A stretch of 64,000 nucleotides of DNA from Spongilla lacustris. Taxonomy: Eukaryota; Porifera; Demospongiae; Spongillida; Spongillidae. The DNA is taken from positions 5,816,543 through 5,880,542 of the forward strand of contig OX442430.1 in assembly GCA_949361645.1 (NCBI GenBank), given 5' to 3'. The position numbers and the translations under genes are program-made. The first letter of the stretch is position 1. Each line of letters starts with the position of its first letter. This document shows positions 10,669 to 21,486 of this stretch, in pieces. A model generated the notes under the pieces. The model did no database searches. It had not been told where the DNA came from and was given only the letters and a program-made list of their open reading frames with translations.

Positions 10669-11647
10669 CGGCTTCAACAATTAAAGGCAATAATTTGGAA
10701 TTTAACATAAAGTTCTTTGCACTACAATCCATAATGTGCATGTCAATTCAATTCTTCCAGCTGGATTTAACCATGTCTTCTTAAATTCATATACACGATC
10801 AACTGCACGTAAGTGAAAATCTTTTTTGGAATGTTTTTCAAGTAATTCTTTGGACTTATTATAATTTGTAAATGGTGAACATACAAAAACACCCAAACTA
10901 CTCTTTTCACTTTCAGTTAGGAACAAAATGCATGGCAAGCACCAACCTCCCTGAAGGTCTTGAGATGTACCATATCAAAGCCATTTATAATCTTGCAGCC
11001 AACGTCTCTGAAATTGAATCCTTTTCCTTTTCCATCCTTCAGCAACACTAAACCATATGGAATTTAAGTCAGCATCTGCAAGTCCCTTTTGCTCAGATAT
11101 CAGTAACCCATACTTCTCGTTGTCATTTAGTTTTCTTGAATGTCTGATAGCATCTTGTAGAGCATCCTGAGAAGGACCTTGTAGAGCATCCAGAGAAGGA
11201 CCTTGTAGAGCATCCAGAGAAGGACCTTGTAGAGCATCCAGAGAAGGACCTTGTAGAGCATCCTGAGAAGGACCTTGCAGAGCATACAGAGCCTTAAGGA
11301 CCTTGTAAAGCATCCTGAGAAGGACCTTGTAGAGCATCCAGAGAAGGACCTTGTAGAGCATCCAGAGAAGGACCTTGTAGAGCATCCAGAGAAGGACCTT
11401 GTAGAGCATCCTGAGAAGGGTCTTCTTCCATTGGCAAGCACTCCAGAGCTTTAGGAAGTTCAGAGGGGGTTGTACACTTGTCACTTGCATGCTGATTTAT
11501 ATCTAAACCTTCGTGTAATAAATCTGTATCATCCACTACCAGGGACTCCGAAGCAACGCCGCCAGTTACCGGCGGTATTAGACCAGACACTGATGGTTCA
11601 GAGGGATCGTGATCCTCTGGAGAATCACGCATGTGTAACTTTTTCAA
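10669..11647 (-). pseudogene. hAT/ZMYM-type TTF zinc-finger protein fragment
   Basis: On the minus strand, an acidic N-terminal part (11647 down to 11420) is followed by a tandem coding repeat of eight residues (GPSLDALQ). Next comes a TTF-type finger region: RIQFQRRWLQDYKWL, then CLPCILF, then a KSKELLEKHSKKDFH stretch. This resembles the N-terminal finger of hAT-derived ZMYM and DUF4371-type proteins. The last part, KLLPLIVEAVLLC, matches the family's post-finger helix. A TGA at 10975-10977 interrupts the YKWL segment and a frameshift follows near 10735, so it is broken. The transposase core is absent. It sits between the two halves of a gypsy integrase, on the same strand. Confidence 0.65.
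11150..11418 (-). repeat. 24-bp coding minisatellite, ~11 copies
   Basis: The unit GAAGGACCTTGTAGAGCATC plus four bases repeats about eleven times, with one degenerate stretch near 11285-11300. Because 24 is divisible by three, the minus-strand frame stays open and reads GPSLDALQ or GPSQDALQ. The array interrupts the finger-protein fragment, so it expanded within former coding sequence. Confidence 0.9.
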
Positions 11648-11708
11648 TTTCCAAGTTAACCTTGAAAAAGTCCAAAATGGACTTGCTCTTCGACATCAGT
11701 ATTACCCT

Positions 11709-12179
11709 CAGTGGCGTAGCGAGGGTGTTGGGCGCCCGGGGGCAAAATGCACTAATGGCGCCCCCCCCCCCCCCCTCCTCTTGCGTTTGGCCGAACATAC
11801 GAGCGGGGGGGGGGGGGGGGGGGGGGGGTCCCTTTTGCGTTTGGACAACAAAGTTTTTTAAGCGAGACTAGCGGGTTAATCAGTTGGGGTTAATTAACTT
11901 ATTTTCTGTTTACCTGCCTCTTCGAACTATTTCAGGCCAAGAGACACCGATCCAAACGATAGTCGTCCTATGATCGCTATATAATTTTTCCTTGAGTGAG
12001 CCTGAATACAACCGGTACCGTACGATTATCAAAGAAATTATGCTGAGCCTGACCTTAGACCTACTTTTAAAATTTTTGTTTGACCTATAAAAAAAAAATT
12101 TTCCCCACGATTTTAGCGCCCCTCTCAACTCGGCGCCCGGGGCGACCGCCCCCCTTGCCCCCCCCTTGCTACGCCACTG
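11709..12179. mobile_element. hAT MITE, 471 bp, 8-bp TSD
   Basis: The ends are CAGTGGCGTAGC in inverted orientation, followed by GC-rich GGGCGCCCGGGG sub-ends. The 8-bp direct repeat ATTACCCT flanks the element (11701-11708 and 12180-12187). The CAGTGGCG terminus and 8-bp duplication are typical of hAT-family MITEs. Long C and G runs (11761-11775, 11806-11828) give spurious ORFs. It inserted just upstream of the finger-protein fragment, adding a third layer of nesting. Confidence 0.85.
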
Positions 12180-12190
12180 ATTACCCTTGT

Positions 12191-12457
12191 TGGATACGAT
12201 GAGAAACAGCAGGCCAAATCAACTCCAAAAAACGCTAATACGATGAGAAACAGTCGGCCAAATCAACTCCAAAAAGCGCTGATACGATGAGAAACAGCAG
12301 GCCAAATCAACTCCAAAAAAACGCTGATACGATGAGAAACAGCAGGCCAAATCAACTCCAAAAAACGCTAATATGATGTGAAACAGCAGGCCAAATCAAC
12401 TCCAAAAACGCTGATACGATGAGAAACAGCAGGCCAAATCAACTCCAAAAAACGCAC
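12191..12457 (+). repeat. ~45-bp tandem repeat, six copies
   Basis: The unit TACGATGAGAAACAGCAGG followed by CCAAATCAACTCCAAAAA is repeated six times with few substitutions. Near-identity suggests a recent expansion. Confidence 0.9.
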
Positions 12458-13589
12458 AAGAATCAGTTTATTTGATACGATAAGGCTTGGGGCGTCGCCG
12501 TGGATATTGATCCGCATCAGTACTCTCAAAGTATCTATGATGCGCATCGACGTCCATGCAGGGATCATGGATGTGCAATTTACAAATGTATCAATTAATT
12601 TACATGCATAGATGGTCATATTCATTCATCATTCATAGATGGTCTTATTCATATTAATTCATAGATGGTCATAGCGTTTTGGGCGAGATAATGATTCACT
12701 GGGTTTTCGACGATAAATCCCCCGTAGTACATGCAACTGATGCAAGTTATAAGGTTTATTGTCTGTCTCAGATAATAAGACAGTTAGGAAAAGCTATATT
12801 GATGAAAAAATTACTGCAAAAGACACCAAAATGGATGCAGATTGAAAGTTATTAATAAGTTTCAATTCAAAAAAAGTATTGTGGTTTGTGATGTAAAATG
12901 ATAATTAGACTGAAGCATACAAATAAACATTGTCCATCCCCCCCAAAACGCCCCAAAAATGTGTAGTACTGCGAAATGTCTACTTGATGTTCTCAAACCT
13001 ATAACTCAGCAATAGTTTATTGAAACTGAAACAAAAAGAAGATATGAATAACCACATTACTTTTGAACAAGGATTTCAATTTTGACGCTTTTAAGATAAA
13101 AGAATCAGGAGTTACATGTACGTGTAGGTATTAAGCTCAAATATCGTAAAAACTTGATATCTGCCAGAGAAATTTTTATATCTTCGGTATCTAGCATACC
13201 TTGGACCACCCAAAAAGTGATATTTAGTGACAAGTGACAGGTTTATATGTGTATAAATTAGCATGAGACTATTTCATACCACTGACAAGATACAAAGCTC
13301 CAAATTAGCAGCATACAACTCTCTTAGTACTTGAGACAGACAATAGTTTGTGATAAAATTTCTTTTTTTTTTTACAGTAGTTTTGTGTAGCGTTTCGAGC
13401 GTGATGAAGTAAAAAAGCGTTGGCGTCTGGGGCTCCGCCCCAGACCCCACTGGGGAAGCTTACAGCGCTCCCCCAGACACCCTTGCTGACGATTGCTGGC
13501 CCCTACCCTCTAGCCACCCCCCCCCCCCCCCCCTCCTATAATCCTGGATCAGCGCCTGTACTGTCTTCAGAATGGTTATTATAGCTTGA
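12458..13589. other. No gene recognised (block separating integrase halves)
   Basis: AT-rich DNA without credible ORFs. A short inverted repeat on TATTGTCTGTCTC (12766-12779 and 13334-13347) may mark a decayed element. A GGGGCTCCGCCCCAGACCCC palindrome lies at 13430-13450 and a C-run at 13518-13533. Confidence 0.35.
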
Positions 13590-13926
13590 GGAGGTACATG
13601 TGTACATGTAGTAGTCACTTGTCGGCTTTGATATCACCACAAACCTTAAGAAGTAATCCACAACCAACAAGAAGGTACTTCCTCCCAACTCAAACAGATC
13701 TGATCCTACTCTTTGCCATGGGTATATAGTCAGGCAGCTGTGATGCAGTCATTAGTTCCTTTGAGCAGCATGCTTCCTTGATGCACACCTGGCACTGTTT
13801 AACTTGTTCCTCCACCTGTGTCATAATCCCTGGCCCCCAAACTGCACTTTGGGCTTTGAGTTTGCACCTATGGATATCTAGGTGACCTTGGTGAATTCTT
13901 TGGTATCTTTCTGTCGTTTCCCACAC
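13590..13926 (-). pseudogene. Ty3/gypsy-type integrase, N-terminal half (broken)
   Basis: The minus strand reads an H2C2 zinc-binding domain: HQGHLDIHRCK, then VEEQVKQCQVCIK. After a frameshift near 13690 it continues into the start of the catalytic core, with SDLFEL followed by FLLVVDYF, the segment carrying the first catalytic Asp. It stops at KPTS near 13595, almost exactly where the fragment at 10358-10668 resumes. The two pieces are therefore likely one gene cut by an insertion of about 2.9 kb. No reverse transcriptase or RNase H was recognised upstream. Confidence 0.8.
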
Positions 13927-14189
13927 ATCAACAGGCCCTTATGGACTGTTAGGTGACCTCTACTGGTCCACTAAGCTTTGAGGTGGCCTTTAATGTGGTG
14001 TTTATCGGGCCATCCAAACCTGCAATATTTGAAGAGTTGAGAGCATACAGGATCTGTTGCTTGAGATTCACTGACATCAAGTCTCCCTTTCATGTGTTGC
14101 CACTGTGTCTAACAACTCCTGATTGCTAGTTCTCCTAATAGGTTGTGTCTGATAGGTTGTGTCTGATATGCCGCAGAGCATTTGCGGCA
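13927..14189. other. Spacer before duplicated gene block
   Basis: Contains a doubled GGTTGTGTCTGATA motif and a hairpin around 14165-14195 (GATATGCCGCA pairing with TGCGGCATATC). No coding call. Confidence 0.35.
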
Positions 14190-14401
14190 TATCGTAATTT
14201 CCCTGGGGTATGCTGAACTGTGTTGTCAAGGCGCATCAACCAAAGTCAGAACCTTAGTACTCTTGGTGTGAGGTTGTCGAGTTGCTTGGTACTAATGTCC
14301 ACAATGTGTCACCTATAAAATTTATTCAAGGCAAGTATTTATATTTTTCCTGTTATTTGGAGATGTTGAAGCATCTATTTATAAATGCACAGATAGTCTA
14401 A

Positions 14402-14735
14402 CCCTCCATCCCTCCCTCCCCACCTCCCTCCCTCCCTCCCTCCCTCCCTCCCTCCCTCCCTCCCTCCCTCCCTCCCTCCCTCCCTCCGTCCCTCCCTCCC
14501 TCCTCCTTCCCTCCCTCCTCCCTCCTCCCTCCTCTCTCCTCCCTCCCACCCTCCCTCCCTCTCCCTCCCCCTCCCTCCCTCCCTCCCTCCCTCCCTCCCT
14601 CCCTCCCTCCCTCCCTCCCTCCCTCCCTCCCTCCCTCCCTCCCTCCCTCCCTCCCTCCTCCCTTCCTCCCTCCCTCCTCCTCCCTTCCTCCCTCCCTCCT
14701 CCCTCCTTCCATCCCTTCCTCCCTCCCTCTCTCTC
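14402..14735 (+). repeat. (CCCT)n microsatellite, imperfect
   Basis: About 330 bases of CCCT repeats with CCT and CCA interruptions, upstream of the first dispanin gene. The second gene has a shorter copy at 21357-21486 in the same relative place, so the tract predates the duplication and changed length afterwards. ORFs of Glu/Gly/Arg on the minus strand are repeat readings. Confidence 0.95.
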
Positions 14736-15824
14736 CCATGTTGATTCTGAAGAAGTATTGGGTCTGTAGTTTAATAAATACAACTATGTTTCATGTAAAC
14801 CAAAATGTCCCAATTTCTCATCAATGGTCGCATGAAAAAATGCATGCAAAGCTACGATAGGCATCTAGTCAAATAAATGGCATCAGCTTGGTGGATATTA
14901 TTATCTTTGATTGAAAGTAGAATTGGTTAAGGGAATTCTTACAGGGAAACAAAAGATCAAGTTAGAATCAATAACATTTGAATGACCATACAAACTGCTT
15001 ACTATGACTACCAATTACACATATAGTACCAAATCAAATAAATGAAACCTGAATTGCTGGTAATTAATGTATAAACCACATGTCTGATATCCAATGGGTA
15101 ACAACTAAAGAAATGCTCAGTCATAGATCTGAAATATACATTCACTAGCCTGCACCCATGAAAAAGTATGAGTTGATTCTATGATAAGAAGTCAATGTTT
15201 TTTTTAGATACATAAATCTACCACCAGTTCTAACATACGGTTACTATACAACCTGTATACCATACCACGCAATACAAATACTATAAATTGAATTATTGTT
15301 CATTGTCCTTCACAAATGAACTGCATGTTCTCCGGACTGTACGACGAGAGATTTGTGAATACAAGTGATAACATAAATCGCACATGACACCTGTACATGC
15401 ATCTACATGTACGTTAGTGGCAAGAATAGGTCACCACATGTAAGTACACTATTGGTTATTGGGTACGAATTGCATCAAACCCACAAGTGTAGGCACTAGA
15501 CCTAGTATATAGAGTAAGTGTATACATCGTACTTGATTCTGTCACTATGCTGTGTAAAAGTCATTATAAATTCATTGCCACTGCTAAAGTAGGATTTATA
15601 ATAATAGCTGATTTATCAGTTTATATCATCAAAGTTATAAAAAGAAGTGATCTAGGTTCAATTGGAAAATAAAATAAGCTGCTCATAGTTACCCCGTTGC
15701 GGTCATAATATACATGTAAATTAATTGCACTAAACATTACCTCTGTGCTCTGAAAACGAACAGGAATAACATCCATTTTCCTTGATCAAATTGATGAATC
15801 AATTTCAAATGTATATGTTATTCT

Positions 15825-16851
15825 ATGCACACAGAACCTCCATCATATAACAGTGTGCAGCCACATACCACAGGCCCACAGGCCAGTACTGGTGGTACTG
15901 CACAGCAGCCTACTGGTCCTCAGCAGCCCATCCAGTCTGCTGGACCAGGGCAGATATTCCTGCCTCTACAAGCCTATCCACAACCAGTCTACTACGTTGG
16001 AAGTTCTTATCCACTACCAGGATGCATACCTGATCCCATGAAAGTGGCATACCCTCAACAGCAGTACATAACACTGCCTCAGCCATCTGGTGCAGTTTTG
16101 TACCCCACCGGTCAACAAGTAATGTTCTACAACAATTATGCATGCATGTACCATATGCTCATTGTATATACAAGTGTTGTTTGGTGTATTCTATCCTTTT
16201 TCTATTTTTACACATGCATATTGTATGTTCATGGAAGTACTTGATGTGCTTCCATACTTGGTTGGTCTCGTCACACAGCCTATGGCAATCCAGCAGCAAC
16301 CAATCACAGTTCCATCCACCACTGTTGTTCGGCCATCTTCTGGTGATAACTATCTGACATTGTCTGTTGTGATGACCTTTCTGGTCCTCATCCTTGGAGG
16401 CTGGCCATCACTTCTGTGCTCCATCTGTGCCCTATTGATCTCTAGCAACGTAAGAGTGGAGCCAAATGTCATACAATTCTTAACTAACTTAACTTAGCCA
16501 TTTCTTCTTCAGGCAAGGGATGATGAAAGGCGTGGTAACATTGCAGCTGCCAGGACAAAGGCCAACATCTCACTGGGTCTCAATGTTGCCGCAGTGGTGT
16601 TCATTATAGTGGTGTGGAGTGTTGTGGCCATTCCAGTGGCTGTGACTGTTAGTGCTGCAAAGTCTGCATCTGTGATTATTAGTCCTACATCCTGCTACTC
16701 ATACTACTGCTACAATGCTTACTGTAGCTATAGTCCTTATGGTTGCTACTACTACTCATATTACAGCTACTATGATGCCTATACCTCGTACTACTCATCG
16801 TACAGCTCTTATTATACATCCTGCTCCGCAAACTGCTATGTTATTTACTAA
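15825..16851 (+). CDS. CD225/dispanin-family membrane protein, copy 1
   Basis: Three exons: 15825-16118, 16279-16449 and 16513-16851. All introns are phase 0 with GT-AG ends (160 and 63 bp), giving a 267-residue protein. Residues 1-120 are Pro/Gln-rich with a PPSY motif at residues 5-8, a typical WW-domain ligand near the N-terminus of dispanins. The CD225 region follows: a first hydrophobic segment (about 122-152, DNYLTLSVVMTFL, GGWPSLLCSI), a polar loop with RDDERRGNIAAARTKA, and a second membrane segment (about 174-201). The tail has about 22 Tyr and 6 Cys in its last 52 residues, which is unusual. IFITM-like members remodel membranes and act in trafficking or antiviral defence; the role here is unknown. 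The start is the first ATG, but an acceptor-like CACACAG eight bases later leaves an upstream exon possible. An ATTAAA lies at 16894. Confidence 0.85.
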
Positions 16852-17033
16852 CATTTGAACAGAAAAGTGTAGTATTAGTGCAGTATGCTAGCTATTAAAT
16901 GTGCAACATTTTTAATGTGTGGATGCTGACGTTTAGGCTGGGTAAATGTGACTTGAGCTGTGCATTTTCATTATTCATAATATTTAACATTGAAATGTCT
17001 CCTATCATGCATTGGCGTATTTATGTAATGCCA

Positions 17034-17235
17034 ATGGTACAAACTGCTTACTGAAGTCAAATATGACTAACAATTACACATACACATGTATAGTACCAAA
17101 TAAAATAAATCAATTCAATTCTTTCCAAACATGATGAAACCGAATTGCTGGTAATTTTAAAATGTATAAACCACATGTCTGATATCCAATGGGTAACAAC
17201 TAAAGAAATGCTCAGTCAGCGATCTGAAATATACA
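17034..17235 (+). repeat. Partial third copy of the gene-upstream block
   Basis: Matches about 14990-15140 and 21735-21895 (ACAAACTGCTTACT, GAATTGCTGGTAATT, CATGTCTGATATCCAATGGG). It sits directly 3' of the first gene and breaks off at a MITE. This suggests the gene locus was once tandem in a further truncated copy, or that unequal exchange left a stub. Confidence 0.8.
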
Positions 17236-17506
17236 CAAGATATAAAAATTTATTTAAAAATTGGTGATGTAGGATTTGTATACAGCAATTGAGTAAAAAG
17301 TGAGGAAACAAGGAATTACTGATATTAATGCATTCATTAATTTATAAATATTAACATTCCTACATTATGTAGCAAATTTACCTGCCTGAAATTCTGTGCT
17401 AAATGTAGGTATGTAAATATTTATAAATTAAGTATCCGTAATTTCTTGTTTCCCTGTATACAAATCCTAAATCACCAATTCTACTTTTATTAATTTTTTA
17501 TATCTT
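17236..17506. mobile_element. MITE with ~50-bp inverted ends
   Basis: The ends AAGATATAAAAA and TTGGTGAT(G/T)TAGGATTTGTATACAG are inverted copies over about 50 bp. The centre is AT-rich. The paralogous sequence at 15130-15145 runs from AAATATACA straight to TTCACT and lacks it, confirming insertion. I could not define the target duplication. Confidence 0.7.
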
Positions 17507-18745
17507 ATTTCACTCCATTTTTTCCCCGGTGGATTGAAACTCTACATTGCACACATGAGAGCAAACAAAGAAGCAGGGGCAACCTTGGAATACTACCCTT
17601 ATTTTGTGAATGTGCCCATAAGCTGCACCATCCTGCTATTCTCCTCTTGGATGGAGGAGTTGCCCCAGCTGTCACCATTAAACTTTGATTGGGATGTCTC
17701 TCCCTGTATGTCCAGGTCTTCAATATCCAAGAGCTGTTTGACAGAAGAAGCATGATTATCAATAGTAGGGTTTGTAAAAAGAAAAACGATTTGAAACTTC
17801 TTATGATGGTAAATATTTTGTTTGTTGTTAATGTATGTAATAGTTATTTGAGTTTTTTTTTCTGTTTTGACAAGAACATAGGATCTGTTTATTTTTTGTT
17901 TAGAATTTTTGGTTGTGAGAAAATATTCTGTTGGTTCCATGTACAGTATAACTCAGGCCAAAGCGCATTATACGCTTCGTGTGTTTGGCAAGCCTTGTTT
18001 CTGGCTGTATTTTTGCTTATTAAAATTGTAGGGTGTTCAGGGATTGGGTTTGTTGTATAGTAGGGTTTGATTGGGAACACAAGCATTTATTGTAGCGCTA
18101 GCGTTAGGCGTTTTGTTTTCTCTTTCTCAACCCATTCTCTATGTTCTTTTTCCATCAGCGTCTCCTCGTTGTTTCTTTTTTGTCTAAAATAGGAGGTTTA
18201 TGCAGTTTTGTTTGTACAAGGTTATGTATTTTGTTAGAGGTACCGACTTGTTTTGCTAAAAGGCGGTTAGCATTTTTAAGGTATCGTTTGTATAGACTTT
18301 GATTGGGTACACGCACAAAGTACAATGACAACAATGAATACCAAACATACAACATCCATTTGTTCTTCTGCCATTTCAAACTCAGATCCCAGATCAGTAG
18401 AGACTTTTTTCTTCCAAGAACGCGACCGGTTTCGGAACTGGTATAATGTTCCTTCTTCAGGCGAGATTGAATTGCACGTTATCACCACCAGCTGGAAATG
18501 AATATGAACACGTGGTAGCACCCACGCATCTCAAGTGGGGTTAATTGCATTATGCATGTGTGTCTAATTATCAGTCAATTTTATTTTACGTCTTTTTTGT
18601 GTAGAGGTTGTTTGGAAAGTCTGTTGGGATTTGACAATGTTTGAGAGTGTCAAAACGCTGGCCATCTTTTGGAAAGGCAAGCGGAGTTGTTTTTTTAAGT
18701 CTAGCTCTAACCAACAAATCTCGTAGCGAGCGGTTTCGTTTCAGT
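17507..18745. other. Unassigned block, possible retroelement remnant
   Basis: No gene is assigned. The minus strand has a hydrophilic, protein-like reading at 17600-17730 (LLDIEDLDIQGETSQSKF) behind an acceptor-like CAAACAG. Near 18420-18465 the minus strand has CCTGAAGAAGG then CCGAAACCGG, a pattern often seen in the ends of Penelope-like elements. Neither is enough to name the element. Confidence 0.25.
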
Positions 18746-19220
18746 GCAGTGATATTTTTCAAACCATCCTGTAATTCCTAATACTAAGGTCCACCTCTAA
18801 AGTACTCGTTGCAACCATAGATGTTATATCTATGTTGCAACGAACCGCTGCTGAAATTCTACCGCATACCACCAGATTGGGCACTGTGGCTTCGTGTGTT
18901 GCACCTTTCCGGTAATATTTAATTGAATACATGTAGTTTTTCTATGCTTTCGAACACTCTCTTAAATTAAAAATGACAGCCACTGGCCATGGTGACAAGT
19001 TTCATGAGTATTCCTTACATGGTCATATGCAAATAATTACCAGTGTGCATAAATAGAATGTGTATACATTCCTGGTCGAACCAGCTAGTATCGTGAAGCT
19101 GTTTTAACTATCGTCAAGCTAAAAGATTGGAGAGATATGGAAGGTAAGAAAATGTATCCATTTCGTTGAGACATTAGATAGCGTCGCGCGTCTGTTAGTG
19201 CCGTATAGTATATTTACTCA

Positions 19221-19365
19221 CACAGCAAAAAAAAAGACGCAAATCATATTTTGATTTCACAAGTGATCTGCCCCTGTCATATATGTACCAGAGTGTTGTA
19301 CTTTCTGGTACAGATATGACAGGGGCAGATCACTTGTGAAATCAAAATATCTTTTTTTTGCTGTG
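19221..19365. mobile_element. 145-bp palindromic MITE, TCA duplication
   Basis: The two ~60-bp arms (CACAGCAAAAAAAA inward to GATCTGCCCCTGTCATAT) are inverted copies around a short centre. TCA flanks both sides (19218-19220, 19366-19368). Copy A at about 8150-8160 reads TTTACTCAGGAG without it. A 3-bp duplication suggests a PIF/Harbinger-type enzyme, which is an inference. Confidence 0.8.
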
Positions 19366-19564
19366 TCAGGTGTGGTTAGACACGCCCAAGCTTTCGGGTC
19401 CAAAGTTGATTCGGGTAGTAACGAGCAGAGATAGCTATTTCTGCCACGGGCAGCTGAGTCCAAGGTACCTGGCTGTTCAAAATTACTATAGCTCGGGCCT
19501 GACGCCAGTTGCTTGTTTGTAGGTATGTAAACAATTCTATTATAATTATAATTATATATATATA

Positions 19565-20746
19565 TTATTCATTAACCATTAAATAACCTACTAATGTCAA
19601 GCTACGATTGCTCTGGCTAGTCAGAGCCAGGTTCAGTCGGCAGTTAGTGTACAGCTCGAAAATCATCTTTGACTTGCTGCTTGAAGTGTGAACAGCCAGT
19701 CGTGTGGCAAGTTGTGTGAAACACATCTGGGCTTCCCTGCCCCATGCACCATACGATTCCACAGCAAGAGGTACACAGGACCATCCCAAATCAGTACACC
19801 TCTGACCATTGGCTGTGTGCTTTCTCACCTCAGCAACCTGAGCTGCTGCACCAGCTGTCATACCCGCTTCATTTAAAATGTTTGCATTGAGCGGTGAAAT
19901 GACAGTCAGGTCCAGAGCTGCAGGCTTACCATGATCCCAGTCAAAAACTAGAATGTCTGCTGGCCGGAAGTGAGAATGATCCTGGCTGAGACGAGAACCA
20001 GCTTCAACTTGAACGCGAATGTGGACCCGATCGAATGACTCAAGTAGAATGGCCCTTAGCTTGTTTTGCCTTAAAACAGCATCAACACCACGTTTGCATG
20101 TCGCCACATGATGGCCAAGGGGGTCAAGGGCGCTAGATGTATCAGGGCAGAGAGCACAATTGGAGCCATGAGCAGTCTCTATACCTAGCCACCATTTCAA
20201 AGCAGTCCGACATTCATCAGGATCCAAGTGCAAACCCAAGCCAACAGAAGGGATGACAGAAAGCCATTCAGCAGCATGGGGTGCAGACACTGAAAGCAAA
20301 CACGCTTTATCAGCCAGCGAAGACTGGTCAAGAAGAAGCTGGAAATCGAAGAGGTCCAGCTTTGTGGACAAAGATCTCTGTCTTGGTGGAGTAGCTACCT
20401 GAGATGTCACTGTAATTGCATCACTTGGAGGGACCAGCTCATTAAAACGGGCAACTGCTTGAATAAGATGAGAATTGCCCGATGCAGCAAACCGAGAGGA
20501 ACAGAAAGAGGCAATGAATGCTGCACAAGAATGTTTTGAAGGAGACCAAAGACCCATGCAGACCACCTCTGGATAAACTGATTTGAATTGCACCTGATGC
20601 CATGCTGAATCTGTAATGCAATTGGCTATGCATGATGAGAGACATCGCCTAACATCAGTGTCAAACTGCTCAGTATGCATGGCCTCGAAGATAAGTGTCG
20701 TAGGAGTAGTTCTTGCCAAATGGACAAGCTTGGAAAAGCTTGTCCA
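19565..20746 (-). pseudogene. Non-LTR retrotransposon C-terminus with restriction-like endonuclease
   Basis: The minus-strand reading (about 384 residues, open from a non-ATG start) looks like the 3' end of a non-LTR retrotransposon ORF. It has an RT-thumb-like start (KLVHLARTTP), a CCHC finger (C188, C191, H203, C208 in the 384-residue numbering), then RPADIL (252-257) and LDLTV (269-273) with K300, fitting a PD-(D/E)xK restriction-like endonuclease as in R2-type elements. An overlapping frame at 20560-20580 reads SLSRGGL, where an intact protein would be expected to continue, so compensating frameshifts exist. The element is 5'-truncated, and its 3' tail is a short AT-rich repeat at 19528-19564. 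Copy A of R700 shows the empty site (GTATGT, then GCC). Confidence 0.65.
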
Positions 20747-20748
20747 TT
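20717..20748. repeat. 14-bp hairpin at the 5' truncation point
   Basis: AAATGGACAAGCTT, a GGAA loop, then AAGCTTGTCCATTT. It lies exactly where the non-LTR coding sequence begins. It could be a small fold-back made during truncated reverse transcription, or chance. Confidence 0.8.
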
Positions 20749-21048
20749 TATGTATATAAAATAATTGTTTATGTTCAAATTATTTCATCATGTACATTAT
20801 GGAAAATAATTCCTTAATGAGATCATCACTTTTTTAAAAATTAAATAAAAAATAAACAATTCAATTAAAAATTAAATAAAAACAGCCACTGCTTTAGCTA
20901 GTCTGGCCAAATATTGTGTATACATTGATATTTGCAATCACGCTTGCTACATGTGCATGCACTGAAGCAAGTTTTGTATTACATAGTTACTCGAACCACC
21001 CTGTCTCTTTGAATGCTAAGAGTGCACACCATAAATATGCTATAAAAT

Positions 21049-21156
21049 ACAGTTCAGCATACCCCAGGGAAATTACGATATGCTGCCGATGGCTCTTTTG
21101 AGGGCATCACTACCAGACACAATTGTAATTTCCCTGGGGTATGCTCAACTGTATTG
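21049..21156. repeat. ~31-bp inverted repeat at the unit B junction
   Basis: TACAGTTCAGCATACCCCAGG (21049 onward) is mirrored by CCTGGGGTATGCTCAACTGTA near 21135-21156, with about 45 bp between. Unit A has only the right arm (14195-14225), so the left arm was added or retained only here. Confidence 0.8.
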
Positions 21157-21356
21157 TCAAAGCACGTCAACCAAAGTCAGAACCTTAGTACTCTTGGTGG
21201 GAGGTTGTCAAGTTGCTTGGTACTAATGTCCACAATATGTCACCTATAAAATGTATTCAAGGCAAGTATTAACATCTTTCCCCTTATTTAAGGATCATGG
21301 TTCTTAAATAAGGAAATGAAGTATCTATTTATAAATGCACGGATAGTCTAACCCTC

Positions 21357-21486
21357 CCTCCATCCCTCCCTCCCTCCCTCCCTCTCTCCTCCCTCCCTCC
21401 CTCCCTCCTCTCTCCTCCCTCCCTCCCTCCCTCCCTCCCTCCCTCCCTCCCTCCCTCCCTCCATCCCTCCCTCCCTCCCTCCCTCC
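21357..21486 (+). repeat. (CCCT)n microsatellite
   Basis: About 130 bases of CCCT repeats, orthologous in position to 14402-14735. It produces a spurious Glu/Gly/Arg minus-strand ORF. Confidence 0.95.

Larger units (their letters stand above)
14190..16960 (+). repeat. Segmental duplication, gene-bearing part of unit A
   Basis: Collinear with 21118-26310. It starts at GTAATTTCCCTGGGGTATGCT, runs through a CCCT microsatellite, about 1.1 kb of upstream sequence, all three exons and the 3' region ending CATTATTCATAATATT. Identity by eye is high, with many small indels. The main difference is the 2.3-kb transposon in the mate's first intron. Confidence 0.9.
18752..21060 (+). repeat. Segmental duplication unit B, left part with R700 copy B
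   Basis: 18752-18915 matches 4150-4310, and 18925-21060 matches 7830-9970 minus insertions. Compared with copy A it lacks the 1390-bp hAT-like element. It gained a 145-bp MITE (19221-19365) and a non-LTR fragment (about 19528-20882). The conserved ATGGAAG/GTAAG motif is at 19138-19149. It leads into the second dispanin block. Confidence 0.8.

Noticed and set aside
14379..14783. Glu/Gly/Arg-rich ORFs of 113-134 codons
   Set aside because: CCCT microsatellite readings; same for 21325-21546.
18415..18470. Penelope-like element terminus
   Set aside because: Only the CCTGAAGAAGG...CCGAAACC pattern was seen; no reverse transcriptase or GIY-YIG domain, so I do not call it.
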